A stretch of DNA of 64,000 nucleotides from Cyanophora paradoxa. Its lineage: Eukaryota > Glaucocystophyceae > Cyanophorales > Cyanophoraceae. Both the position numbers and the translations under genes were made by a program. Positions 11,177-22,800 of the stretch are shown here, one piece after another (the first letter of the stretch is position 1; each line of letters begins with the position of its first letter). Location: positions 186,001 to 250,000 of the forward strand of contig QPMI01000610.1 of NCBI GenBank assembly GCA_004431415.1, written 5' to 3'. The notes under the pieces were generated by a model. That model did not search any database and was not told the origin of the DNA. It saw only the letters and a program-made list of their open reading frames with translations.

Positions 11177-13552
11177 TCAGAGCGCCGCGGACGGCCGGCT
11201 CGAGGCGGGCGGCTCACGCGTCCGGGCCGCCGGGGGTCTCTTCTCCACGCGTCCCATCGCCCTCGGCGGCCCCCGCAATCTCCGCAGCGGCGGCGGCGGG
11301 GGCGGCGGCGGGGGCGGCGGCGGCGGTGGGGGAGAGGACCGACGGGGCGCCCGCGCGGCGTGGGGCGGCGGCCCTGGCGCGGGGCTCAGGGGCGCACGAA
11401 GGGGCGGGGAGCGCCGCCGGGCCCCGCGCACCGCGCCGGCGAGGGCCGCGAGGCTGACAGTGCTCTTCACCGACTCGGCCGTCATCACGCCCTCCTCCGC
11501 CAGCGCCGCCGCCGCCGCCCGCCCGTTCGCGTGGTGCGGCCGCCGGGCGGCGTGCCTGCCCGCCGCGCGCGTGGGCGGAACGGAGGGGCGCGGCGGGGGC
11601 GGGCGGACCGGTCGGAGCCGTGGGAGGAGGCGGAGGAGGACTTGGGGAGGACGGCCCCCTCCTTGCTCGCCGCCCGCGGCCCCGCCGGCGCGCTGCGCAT
11701 GCGCCGCGTCGGGCGACCCCTCACCGGCGCTCGCGGGGTCGGGGCCGGCGGGGGCCCGGACCTCTGCGTCGTGCCGGGCCGGGAGGGCGGCATCTTGCCG
11801 GCGGCGGTCGCGCAGCGCTCGGCGAGGGAGGAGCCGAGGGGGCACGGGTCCGCCAGGCATGCCCGCACGTCCACGTCGACGGACGCCAGCATGTCCTCCA
11901 GCGGCAGGTCGTTGTCGTCTGGGGGGAGGGGGGAGAAGGGTACCGTTCGTTCGAGAGAAAAAGGCGGGGGTGGGAGGGGAGGGGGGTACCGTCGCCGAAG
12001 GGGTCCTCGAGCTCGGTGGCGATGCTCTTGAGGCCGTAGAAGACGAAGGAGAAGACCGCCATGATGAACGGGATCTGCCACTTCTGCTCCGGGGGTTACG
12101 GCTTTTTCAGATGCGTCGGGGGTACGGGGGCGCGAAGGTACGGGGGTACGAACCCGCTTGGCGTCGGAGCCCAGTATCGGCAAGAACACGAATGGGAGGG
12201 CGACGAAGTAGATGAACAGCGAGACCTGGAAAGGGGGGGGGGGGGGGGGGGGGGGAAAGAGGGAGGGGGATCAGTGGGATGGGGGAATGAAGAAGGGGTA
12301 CAGGACCGCACCTGGAGCATCTGGACGTAGGGGAAGGGTACGGGCGTGTCGCAGATGGCGTCGAGGGTACCGAAGCGTGTCAAGAGGTTCGAGATCTGGG
12401 GAAAGGTGATTCGGGGAGCAGGGAGCGGGCAAGGTTCCCCCAAGATACCATGGGGTCGATGTTTCGGAGGTGGGCGTTCTGGATGTACCCCTGCTTGTGG
12501 AGGCTGTGGATCTCGGCGCGGAGCCAGCCGGAGACGAGGACCGGCTTGCTGCCAGGGTACGCCTTAAAGCACTCCATCTCCGCCGGCGTGAGCCACTTCT
12601 CGATCTGGGTACTCGCGGGATCAGTATCGGGGGGGGGGGGAGTTGGGTGGGGTACGGGGCACCAGGCTGAGGTCGTCGCACTCGCCGCCGGAGTGCACGT
12701 GGATCGTCGCGGCGGTGAGGTACGCGGCCGCCAGGCGCACCTGCCCCGGCGTCGGCGGAGCGGGGCGGGGGGAGGAGGCGGAGGGGGTTACGGCGTTGGC
12801 GCGGGCGCGGGGGGCGTCGGGGAGGGAGGGGTCGACGAAAGAGATGAGCTGGGTGGCGAGGTCCCGCGTGAGGGAGACGAGGTGCGCGTAGCCCGTCCGC
12901 CCGTCCCTGCGCCCCCGGGGGCCCCGCCTCGCCCCAGGACCGGCCGGAGCGGGGGCGGGGGCCCAGCGCGGCGCGGGGGCGCACCAGAAGCGCTCGTAGG
13001 CGATGCGGGCGCGGTACACCTGGGGCCCGGCGCGTGAGGCGGGGGCGGCGGGGCCGGGGCCGCTGCGGCCCCCTGCCGCCCCGCGTCGGCCGGGGGCGCA
13101 CGAGCAGGAAGCCGAGGGCGACGGCCGAGAAGGAGTGCATCGTCGTCGGGATGCCGATCCCTGCGCCTCGGTCGGCCGGCGCTCCCGTGGCGCCGCCCGG
13201 CCGCCGGCGGGGCGCGCGCACCCTCTTTGACCGAGGGATCGCGCGGGATCCACGAGACGATCGCGCCCCAGGCCGCCGCCGCCATCGTCTGGTACATAAT
13301 GATCCTGCGCCCCTGCCGCTCGGCTGCCGCCGCCCCCGCACAAGCCCCGCCGGCCGCACCTGTAAACGCTCCCCTTCCATCTGCGCATGTGCGACCCGAA
13401 TCAGCGACTGGCGGAGCGCGCGGCGAGAGTTAGTGGGGCAGACCGCGCGAAGATCCAGAGCGTGTCTAGCCAGGTGCTGCAGGGCGGGGCGAGGTCAGCG
13501 AGACAGCTGCAGCGCCAGGGGAAGGGGCGCACCTTTGCGAGTAGTGGATCAT
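11177..13552 (-). CDS. bestrophin-family anion channel
   Basis: The joined exons start MIHYSQSTWLDTLWIFAR and continue WKGSVYRIIMYQTMAAAAWG, which is the conserved N-terminus and first membrane segment of bestrophins. The start codon is at 13552, and two introns removed by frame (about 13532 and 13475) rebuild this motif exactly. Further family marks are GIGIPTTMHSFSAVALGFLL, then VYRARIAYERFW, a helical stretch with IEKWLTPAEMECFK, the membrane segment VSLFIYFVALPFVFLPILG, and near the end ELEDPFGDG followed by DNDLPLEDML, the gate/Ca2+-clasp-like region. The C-terminal tail is long, Pro/Arg-rich and ends at 11177. Bestrophins conduct Cl- or HCO3-; in plants and algae related proteins sit in thylakoid membranes. 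No clear transit peptide is visible. The intron at about 12232 has an exceptional poly-C tract (sense) before its acceptor. Confidence 0.88.
12233..12255. repeat. G23 homopolymer in a bestrophin intron
   Basis: Twenty-three consecutive G on the plus strand. On the gene's sense strand this is a poly-C tract directly before the acceptor CCAG that precedes the exon for VSLFIYFVALPF. It acts as, or replaces, the polypyrimidine tract. Confidence 0.85.
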
Positions 13553-14001
13553 CGCGCCGCGGCACCTAGGCTAGCTGCCCACGGGCACGAGCACAGGATC
13601 CCGTGCGGCACCAAGAGCTGCTGAGCAGTCTGCACCTGCTCAGCGCCGCTGATCCCAATCTGGCTGACGCGTTTGCCTGTACCAGTGGTTTCCTGCTTAT
13701 CTACCAGGCCCTTTTTGTTCAGCTCGCGTTGCTGGGGCCAGCGGTTAAAAAGCTTGCAGGTCAACCTGGGTACAGCATCTTCTGCGCCTTCTTCCGAAGG
13801 TTCGTCGGCAGCCTCTGGCGCGAGCGTTGGGGTGCTCGATGGCGTTCGATGGCTAGAGGGACGCTATTGGCGTGCCCGGGAGAGCGTTGACAGGAGAGAA
13901 ACTTCCGCGAGCCTTAGTGCTCGTGCAGCGGAACCTCTCTGGCCTCTCCTTCCAGGCGGCTAGGCGATGGCTTGTTGCGATAGCCTCGCTCACGCGCGCG
14001 C
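13553..14001. promoter_or_regulatory. divergent intergenic region, bestrophin / FKBP
   Basis: 449 bp between two divergent start codons. Small ORFs exist (for example 13603-13890) but show no recognisable protein. This stretch has a lower GC content and must contain both promoters. Confidence 0.4.
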
Positions 14002-14681
14002 ATGCGCAGGATGAAGCTCGCTGTTGCATTCGTCCTCGCGATTGCGCTCTGCGCGGTCGCTGTCAACGCGAAGTCGAAGTACGACGATGTCAAGGCGAGT
14101 ACAGGGCCATTGCGGGTCCGCCTGGCCTGTCCCGGGCCTGACGGGTTCGCAGAACCTGTCCGTCGGCGTCAAGTTCAAGCCCGAGAAGTGCGACAAGAAG
14201 ACGAAGAGCGGCGACACGCTGAAGATCCACTACACCGGCACGCTGACAAACGGCGAGAAGTTCGACAGCTCCGTCGACCGCGGCGACCCCTTCCAGTTCA
14301 CCCTTGTGCCCGCCCCCGCCCGCCCGCCCGCGGGCCCCGCCGCCCTCGCCGACGCCCCCGTCCTCGCAGGGCCGTGGCCAGGTCATCAAGGGTGGGCCCG
14401 GCGCACGCGGCCGGTCCGACCGCAGCCGCACCCGCGCTGACGGGATGCGCCCTCGCAGGCTGGGACGAGGGCCTCACGAACATGTGCATCGGCGAGAAGC
14501 GCAAGCTCGTCATCCCCTCCAACAAGGGCTACGGCGAGCGCGGCTCCCCCCCGAAGATCCCCGGTGCGGCCCCCGGCCCTTTCCAGCTCGCCAGCACGCC
14601 CCGCCGGCTTCCCCTCGCGACCGTACTCGTGCAGGCGGCGCGACTCTCATCTTCGAGACCGAGCTGATCGACATCCTGTGA
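14002..14681 (+). CDS. secretory-pathway FKBP-type peptidyl-prolyl cis-trans isomerase (FKBP2-like)
   Basis: Exon 1 (14002-14094) encodes a clean signal peptide, [19 protein letters not shown]. The mature part reads [71 protein letters not shown] and [14 protein letters not shown]. This is a complete FKBP domain with the active-site aromatic residues (Y of HYTG, F of KFDS, W of GWDEG, the Y of GYG, F of IFE). The spacing and the single domain fit FKBP2/FKBP13, an ER-lumen foldase. There is no obvious ER-retention signal: the chain ends at DIL. Five exons; intron 1 starts GCGAGT at 14095, so it is a GC-AG intron (phase 0, needed to keep the frame). The gene is convergent with farnesyltransferase beta, 222 bp away. 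Confidence 0.95.
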
Positions 14682-14902
14682 GGGCGCACCCCGCTGGCGA
14701 GGTCGGCGCGGGTCCCCTCGGATGCCCCCGCCTCTCGCCCCCGGCGACACCTGCTTCCCTCTTTTTAATGGACTGAAAAGAGTGAATCGACACGCACGCG
14801 CGCTCCCGCCGGGCCGGCCGCGGGCGCCGAGAGGGGCGAGAGCTGGAATCATACGTTGGAATTCAGGCGCTCGGATGCGAGGAGAAGCGCCAGTCTGGGA
14901 GG

Positions 14903-16733
14903 CTACAGGGCTGGGGCGGCGGCGAAGAAGGCGGCGGCCCCCGCGATGCGCTCGGGCCGCAGGTTCAGCAGCGCGTCCGTCTCCGCCTGCGCGCACGACG
15001 AAAGTCAGGGGAGGAAGGGGCGGGCGGGGGAGGAGAGGGTGCGGGGCGGGCCAGGAGGTTGGAGGGGTCGCCGAGGACGAGCGGCCGCCCCGCCGGCCCC
15101 CGCAGCGCGTGCTGCGCCACCGAGAGCCCGCTCAGCGCGTAGCACGTGTGGTAGAAGTCCGGCGACCTGGGGGGGTGAGGTTTCAGAGGGGTACACGGGT
15201 GTTCGAAGGGGGGCGCGGCGCACTTTCCGGGCTTGTCGCGGAGGCCGCCACCGCTCTCCGGCTGGCAGCACGCGAGGACGTACCCCTGCAGCGCCAGCTG
15301 CGCGGGCCGGCTCGACGAAAGGGGGGGGGAGAGGGAGAGGGGTACGGCGGGCCTGGTCGAAGAGGGCGTCCCCCGCGTCGCCGTCGGCCGCCGCGGGCCG
15401 GCGCCAGCGCTCCGCCCGCGCCCGCCGCGCCAGCCGCGGCGCCTCCTCCTCCTCCTCCTCCTCCCAGCCGCCCCCCTGCTCCTCCCCCTCGCCCTCCGCC
15501 TCCTCCGCCTCCGCGCCCCTCCGCGCGGTCTCGGGGGCCGCCTCCACGTGCAGGATCGGGAAGAGGGCGCCCTGGGGTGCGGCGCGGTCAGGCGGCAGGG
15601 CGAGGACGACCGGGAAGGGCGGGGGCGCGCGCCTGCCAGTAGGAGTAGCAGGAGTCGACGAGCTTGTTGGTGCGGCCGTGGAAGCCGCCCTCGAGGCGCA
15701 TCTGGCGCCCGGCCGCCCAGCGCAGCAGCCGCGCCCGGTCCACCGCCGCCTCCCGCCCCATCACCCGCAGCGCCGCGAAGCCGCAGAACGTGTACCCCCC
15801 GTGCGCCTCGTTCCCCGGCTCGCCGCCGAGGCCCCCCTCGAAGGTCTGGCAGCTGCGCGGGGCGCGCGGGGCGCGCGAGTCGGTGTGAGGCGACTGTGGG
15901 GAGGCGGCGGGGCGGCGGGCGGGGCAGGCGGGGCGGGGCGGGGACCTGGCGACCCAGCGGTCGGTGCCTTGGAAGAGCTCCCAGCGGTCCGCCCTGTCGA
16001 GCCCGAGGAGGGAGTAGACCGCGGCCGCCGTGTACACGCCCCTGTGGCCGCCTCGGCGGGGGCGCTCGCAGGGCGCCCGGGCGACGCGATGCGGCGCGGC
16101 GCACCGCACGTCCGTCTCCCCGTCGTCGTGCATGCGGAACGAGCAGTCGGCGCTCTTGATGCTCCGCAGGAAGCGCAGCAGGCCGGCCCTGCGCCGGCGC
16201 GGATTCGAATGTGCGAGGAGAGACACGCCGGCCGGCGGCGCGCCGCACCGGTCGATGCTGGCGAGCGCGGCTTCCGTGCCGATGACGAGGAGCGCGTTCA
16301 CTGCCGCGAACGTCGGCGCGAGGTGCGGGACCTGGCCGGGGCCGCCTCCGAAGCCGCCCGTCGGGTGCTGGCACCGCCGCAGAAAGTCGATCACGCTGCG
16401 CCCGCGTGAGCGATACGCGAGCGCCGCGCGGCGCATTGCGCACTAGGACACTTGGTCGCTCGTCCGCGGCACGGCGTCGAGCAGGTCGAGGGCGTGCAGG
16501 ATCCAGTAGCAGAGCCAGGGCCGGCTCGCGTCGAGCGAGACGAAGCCGGCCGGCAGGTTCACGAGCCCCTTCAGCAGGAACTTGACCGTCTCGTCGCGCT
16601 TGAGGCGGAGGGCGCGCGCGAGGGTCGGGTCTTGCGCGAGCTCCGCGTACAGCGACGAGACCGTGCGCTCGAGGCGGCGCTGCTCGGTGGCCGTCAGCGT
16701 CGCCGCCGACTGAGGGATCGCCAGCGTGTCCAT
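14903..16733 (-). CDS. FNTB: protein farnesyltransferase beta subunit
   Basis: This is the catalytic, zinc-binding subunit of the CaaX farnesyltransferase, which lipidates Ras-like GTPases and lamins in the cytosol. Family landmarks in order: DASRPWLCYWILHALDLLD, VIDFLRRCQHPTGGFGGGPG, HLAPTFAAVNALLVIGTE, CSFRMHDDGETDVR, GVYTAAAVYSLLGL, TFEGGLGGEPGNEAHGGYTF, RQMRLEGGFHGRTNKLVDSC (Arg/Lys of the diphosphate site and the zinc-ligand DxC), YSYWQ, LACCQ, and SPDFYHTCYALSGLSVAQH with the zinc-ligand His. The intron between SDQVS and VIDF uses the GTGCGC donor at about 16440, restoring the frame. An acidic, Arg-containing insertion of about 70 residues (15370-15550) sits between YSYWQ and QLALQGYVL, a place where related enzymes have only a short loop. 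The ATG at 16733 was chosen; an in-frame ATG at 16793 is possible. Confidence 0.93.
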
Positions 16734-16856
16734 CGCGCCGGCCCGCGAGCTCGCAGCGCGGCCGAAATGCCCCGCCTGGGATTCGACCCCCAAGGTCCCG
16801 CCCCGCGCAGTGGTAGCACTCGCGCATTCGAACTCGAGCTCATCATTCTTCGCAAA

Positions 16857-19800
16857 CTACAACGCAGCCACGGAGGCCGAGGAGGGCGCAGGGGGAGGGA
16901 CGTCGACGGGGGCGGCCGCGGCCGTTGGTGGGGCGGCCGAGCTCGAAATGGAAGCGCCCTGGGCGGGGGGCCCCGGGGCGAGGGCCGGCGGCTCGTCCTC
17001 CTCGTCCTCCTCGTCGGGCGCGTCGAAGGGCGTCACGCGGTCCGCCGCCAGCGTGCGGCCCCGCTGCCGCCGGAACTGCAGAGGGGGCGAGCCCCGTCAG
17101 AAGGGGCGGTGGAGGGCGGCGGGGAGGGGCACGCGCCTCGAGCAGCTCCTCGTCGCTGTCGTCCCCCCCGCGCTCCTCCTCCGCGGCAGGGACCGGCGCG
17201 GCCGCCGCTGCAGGAGCCGCCCCGCCTGCGGGCTCGGGCGGCTGGGGAGCCGCGGCCGGCGGCGGAGCGGGGGCGGGGCGGGCGGCAGCGCGGGCGCCTG
17301 CGACGGCTTCGCGGGGGAGGGCCGCGCGGGGGAGGACTCGTGGAAGAGCGGCGGGCGGGGCACGGAGCGCGCCCGCTGCGGCGTGCCCGCCGCCGCGGCC
17401 GCCCGCGGAGGGCGGCCGGCAGGGAGCGGTGGGGCGAGCCGGCGGCGGCGGCTGCGGCGGCGGCGGCGGCGGAGACGGAGGCGGCGAGGGAGTGGACAAA
17501 GGGGGAGGTGAGGTTGGAGCGGCCCGGGGAGCGCCCGAGGAGGCCCCCGGGGGAGCGCAGGAAGCTGTCCAGGATCCCCTCGCCGGGCCCTGCCCCCCCG
17601 CGTTGAGGAGGGCGAGAGGGAGGAGGGGGCGGGGGCGCACGCGTCGGGCTGATCTCGTCCCCGGGCGAGGCGCCCGACGCCGAGGCGGCCGGCGGGGCTG
17701 TCGCCGGCCGCTCCGGCCTGCGAGGCTCCCGTGAGCGGCGCAGCGGGGCGAGGGGCGGCGCGGCGCGCACGAGGGCCCTGCGGGCGGCGCGGGGCCGGCA
17801 GAGGCCTCGGCGGGGCGGCCGTCCGTGGGCGGCCGCGAAGGGGACCCCAGCATCGGGTCGAAGCCCATAAAGTCTACCGCGGACGACAGGCGCGTCAGGG
17901 GCGCCGGCACGAGGCGAGCGCGGGCACGGGCGCGGGCGGGGGCACCGGCGAGGTCGGGGGTCTGCGGGAGGCCCGGGGTGGCCGGCGGCCCATCGAAGCC
18001 TGGCGGGCGGGGTTAGTGAGGGGAAGAAGAGGGGATGGGACGAAGGACGAGGCGCACGAATGGAAGAGAGGGAGGGGGCGGAGGGGGCGGAGAGGGCGGG
18101 GCGGCTGGCGGAGGGGCCGGGGCCGGCCGGGGCGAGGGCCCCCGCGAGCCGAACATGCTGTCGTAGATGTCGATCGAGGGGGGCGCCGCCGAGGCCTCGG
18201 GCGGCGCGAGGGCCGAAGGGCGGCCACGGGCGGCGCGGCCGGCGGGGCCGACGGCGCGGGGCCGCCGCCGCCTCGACGTGGGAGCTGAAGGGGACGAAGC
18301 GGGCGAACCGAGCTGCATCGGGAGGGGTGGCCGGCGCGGCCCCGCGGCCCGAGGCAGAGGTGGAGGAGGAAGAGGAGGCGGAGGGGGAGGGCCCGGGGTG
18401 CCGGGGCCGGCGGGGCGGGGCGGCGCCGGGCGCGAGGGGGACGGCTGCGCGGAGGAGGAGGAGGGGCCGGGGCGGGCCGGGGAGGCGGCGGCGCCCGGCT
18501 GGGGCTCGGAGGCGAGGACGGTGTCGAACCAGCCGACGGAGATGTTGCTGCTCTCGTCGTGGAGGGCGGCGGCGGCGGCGGGGGTGGCGGGGAGGAGGAG
18601 GGCGGGGGAGGGGGCCTGGAGGGCGCCGCTGGAGGGCGCCTGCGCGTGCTGCCCGCCGATGATGGCGACGGGGGCGCCCTGCGAGTCCTCCCCGAAGAGC
18701 AGGCCCTCGTCCCCCGTCGGGAGCGCCAGCGCCGCCGTCGGCAGCACCGCCGCCAGCGCGCCCACGTCCCCGGGGCGGGGCATCGCCGCCTGCCGGCCCC
18801 GCAGCGCGTACTCCTCCTTGAGGATCTCCTCGCGGAGGGCGCCCTCGACGAGCGTGCGGGCCCCGCCCTGCACGCGCCACACCGTCGGAGCCTCGCCCTC
18901 CCACGTCACCTCGTACGAGGTCGAGTCCGCCCTGGGCGCCGGCGGCCCGATGAGGCCCCCGCCCAGCCGCGCCAGCCCCGGCGCCAGCGTCCCCGGCGGC
19001 GGCAGCGGCGCCGCCGCCGGCACGGCGGCCGGAAGCGGCGCAGGCGGCAGCGCGGCGGCGATTGAGGCGGCGGCGGCGGCGGCCCGCGGGCGCGGCCCTT
19101 CGGGGCCGCCGGCCGCGGGCGCCGGACGCCTGCGCGCGGGAGGGAGGGGGAGCGAGATCGGGGGTTCAGCGTGACGAGGGGCACGGGCCGAAGGCGCCGG
19201 GCCCCGAGGGGAAGCCGGCCGAAGGGCCGCGGAGGGGCGCCGGGCTGAGAGGTATGAGCGGGAGGGAGAGCGGAAGGGCGCGGTCGGTGACTCGGGCGCT
19301 GGCGCCGGGACGGCGGGGGCCTCGGGGCGCGCGGGAGGGCCGGCTCCTGGGCGGGCGGCGAGGCGGAGCGGCGGCGGGCGGGGGCGCGCCCGTGGCGGCG
19401 GTGACGGCGGGGAGGACCGCGGCGAGGAGAGGTTCGCAAGCACCTCCGGGGGCAGCGGCGCCGGGCCCCGCTGCGGCTCGGGGGCCCCGCCGCGGCGGCC
19501 GGCGCCGGCGCCGGCGCGGAATCGGAAAGGGGGAACGAGGGCGCCCTGACTCCACGGGCGCCGGGAGGGGCTCCGCCGTGGAGGCCGCGCCGGCGGGGGC
19601 GCCGGGTCGGGGCGGCGTGCGCCGGGGCGGGCCGGAGGAGCGCGGACGCGTGCGTCACCTCGAGGGTCGGCACGAGGGCGGGGGGAGGGGCTGGGAGGGC
19701 GCCGGGGCGGGGGCGGGGGCGCGGGTCGCGCGGGGAGGGTGGTAGGGGGTGATGGGGAGGAAGGAGAAGTCGGTGGGATGTGGGGGGTGCTGGGCGCCGC

Positions 19801-22800
19801 CCCCGCGGGCCGCGAGGGGTCCGAGGGGGAGGCCAGCAGCCGCTCGATGTCCGCCAGGGCCGCCGGCGGGGCCGCGGACTCCGGCGTCTTGGCGGCGGCC
19901 GGCGGGCCGGCGTGCGGGCGCCCGGCGGGGGCGCGGAGGGCGAGGGGCCGCCCGGGGTGAAGCCGGCGAGGTCGACGGTGGCGAAGAGGGTGCCCGGGGA
20001 GAGCAGGAGGGGCATGCTGGCGAGCGCCGTGATCGCCGAGGGCGAGAGGGGCGTCCCCGGCACCCCCGCCGAGGCCGGCGCCCCCTGCAGCGGCGTCCTC
20101 GAGCCGCCGGGCACCGCCAGCGCGCCCGGCCTCGCCGCCCCCGCCGCCCCAGCGGCCCCGCGCCTGCCGCTGCTGGCGCCGGCGCCGGGGCTGGCACGGC
20201 GGTGGCGGCATCCGTCCCGGCGGCGGCGCCGGGGCCATCGGCGGGAGCGCAGAACCAGGCAGGGGCGCGGTCGGGGGCGGAGGTGGGGGCGGGAGGCGCC
20301 CGGTGGGGCGCCGCCGGCCTGGAAGAGCACGCGGGTGCTGCGGAAGCGGCTCGCGGCCGCCAGCGCCGAGGCCGAGGGCGCGCAGGGGACCGCCCCCGGG
20401 ACTGTCGGGGCCGGCGCCGGGGCGGGGCGGCCGGCGCCGGCTTGGCAGCGGCCTCGTCGGGGAGGGGCGGGGGCGGGAGGGCGCCGGGAGGCGGCGGGGT
20501 ACGGGCCCTCGCCGGAGTCGGCGAGGCGGCGGCCGACGCTGGTCGGGTCGCGGCCGTCGAGGAGGGCCCGCACCACCGCCGGCTCCCGCCCCGGCAGCTG
20601 CGCACGGTCACGCGGCGCCGCTCGCTGGGGGGCGGGCGGCGGGGCGGCAAAGCGCGCACCCAGCCGACGACGGTCGCCGCGAGCCGCGCCCTCGAGTCCT
20701 CGTCCAGCACCAGCGTCGCCTGCTCGGGCCGCTGAGGACGAAGCGAGGAGGAAGAGAGGGGGTCGCGGGCGGGGCCGCACGGCGAAGGAGCCGCCGAGCT
20801 GGCGGCGGAGGATCTCGAGCTCCCAGTCCTCGAGGGGCCGCCGGCTCGCCACGTCCCAGTCCTTGCACGGGTTCGGCGGCGCCGTCCGGTGCCACATCTT
20901 CTTCAGCCGGTTCATGATCCGCCACGGCTGCTTGTTCGGCACGAAGTGCTGCGGCGGGGGTAAGAGGCGTGCCGCACGGCTCGCGGCCGGCGGGGGTAGG
21001 CGGGCCTGGGAGATGGCGGGGTAGTTCGTTCCGAAGCGGAGGAGGCCGTACGCTACCAGGCTGCCGGGGGTACCGTTCCAGATCGGAAGGGGGGGGGAGG
21101 GGGGGGGGGTTAGGGGCAAAGGTGATCGCACTCGTCCTCGGCTTTGGTGAAGCGCTTCGCGAGGAGCGGGCGCTTGGAGGGGACTGCGGGGCGGCCGCGT
21201 CAGAGGCGGGCGGCAAGGGCGCGAAGGGGCGGGAGGGAGGGAGGGGTACAGGGACGGAAGAAGCAGTCGGGGTCGAATCGGGGCAGGAAGCGTTGCAGGA
21301 AGCGCTCGACCTCGGGCGAGGCGCACAGAGCCGTCCCCGTGAGGTCCGCCAGCTCCTGCGCCGGCGTCGCGGCCCTCAGAGTCGAACGCGGCGGACCCTC
21401 GCGGGCAAGAGCGCACCTCGACGGCGGCGACGGCGCCGGCGAGAGGCGGCACCTCCAGCACCGAGGCGACGGCGGCGCTGCCGGCGGCCGGCGCTGGGCG
21501 GGGCTAAGCGGAGGCGGCGAGGCGGGGAGCCGGGCGCGCGGGCGGGGCGGCGGCACCGATGGCGAGGGCCGTCTTGTACTGCACGGTGGCCTCCTTGCGG
21601 CGGCTGATCTCCCGCAGGAGGTCGGCGCGCCCCGCGAGCAGCGCCCGCCGCTCCCCGGCCTCCAGCGGCCGCGCCTCCGCGAGGCACTCCCGCTCGTCCT
21701 TGTCCGGCTGGCACCCGGTCACCTCGCACTCGCTGGCCCCCTCCCACGCCAGCCGCCCGCACGTCTGCAGCAGCAGCTGCACGTGCTGCTCCCCGGGCCG
21801 TCAGGGGGGACGAACACGTAGCGGAAGCGGGGGCGGGGCGGGGCGGCGCCTGCTGGAGCTGGAGGTGGAGGGTGGCGAGTTGGGCCGGCGCGAACGGCTC
21901 CGCCTGCGTCGCCTGCAGGCTCGGCAGCGAGACCGGCAGCCGCGCGTGGCTCCCCAGGCCCGCCTCTGAGCCCAGGCGTGAGAGACGAAGAGCCGGGAAG
22001 GGGAGGAGGGTTGGCCGGCTCACGGGCGTTGCGGAGGCGGTGCATGCGGGTGTCGGGGGGCAGGCCCTCCAGGAACAGGTCCCGCACCTCCTCCACTGCG
22101 GCGCCCGGGGTCGAGGGGGGTACGCGGGGCGCGGGGGGTACCGCCGCACGCGTGACGGGCTCGTCGACAACGGCCATCGGATCCACGTCCTCCTCTTCCT
22201 CCTCCTCCTCCGCGCCCTGAGGGGAGGGGGTACGCGTTAATCCCAGTGGTACAGGGCGACGGGAGGGGCGGGTACGCGATCACCTCGAGGGCGGTTGGGG
22301 GTACGTAGTCGTCGTCGTCGTCGTCGTTCAGGTCGATGTCGGCGGCGGCCGCCGCTGCCGCTGCGGCGAAAGCGCCGTCGTCCGCCCCGGGCACGCCTGG
22401 CATCTCACCGAAAGCCTCTGCGGGTGCGGGTCAGAGGCGCGGGGGGGCAAGAGAAGGGGGTACGGCGCGCCTGCGATCATCGCGGAGAGCCCCGGGACGG
22501 GGGAGGAGGCGGCGGGGGAGGGGAGGAAGCCGCCGGAGCCGGGGGCGCGGCGCGGGGTGCGGGCCTGGGGGCCCGAGGGCGGGCCGGAGCCGCCGGAAGC
22601 GGGACCCAGCCCGAAAGAGGCGGCGTGGGGCCCCAGAGGCGTCGCCACGGACGAGCCGGTCGGCCCAGGCGCGCCGGGGCCGCTGCCGGGAGCGGAGGAG
22701 GAGGAGGGGGCGGCGTGGAGGGCGGCGGTGTCGCGCATGGTGGCGTGCAGGGAGGCGAGGAAGCGCGAGTACTGCTCGTCCGCCGCCTCCCGGCTGTTCT

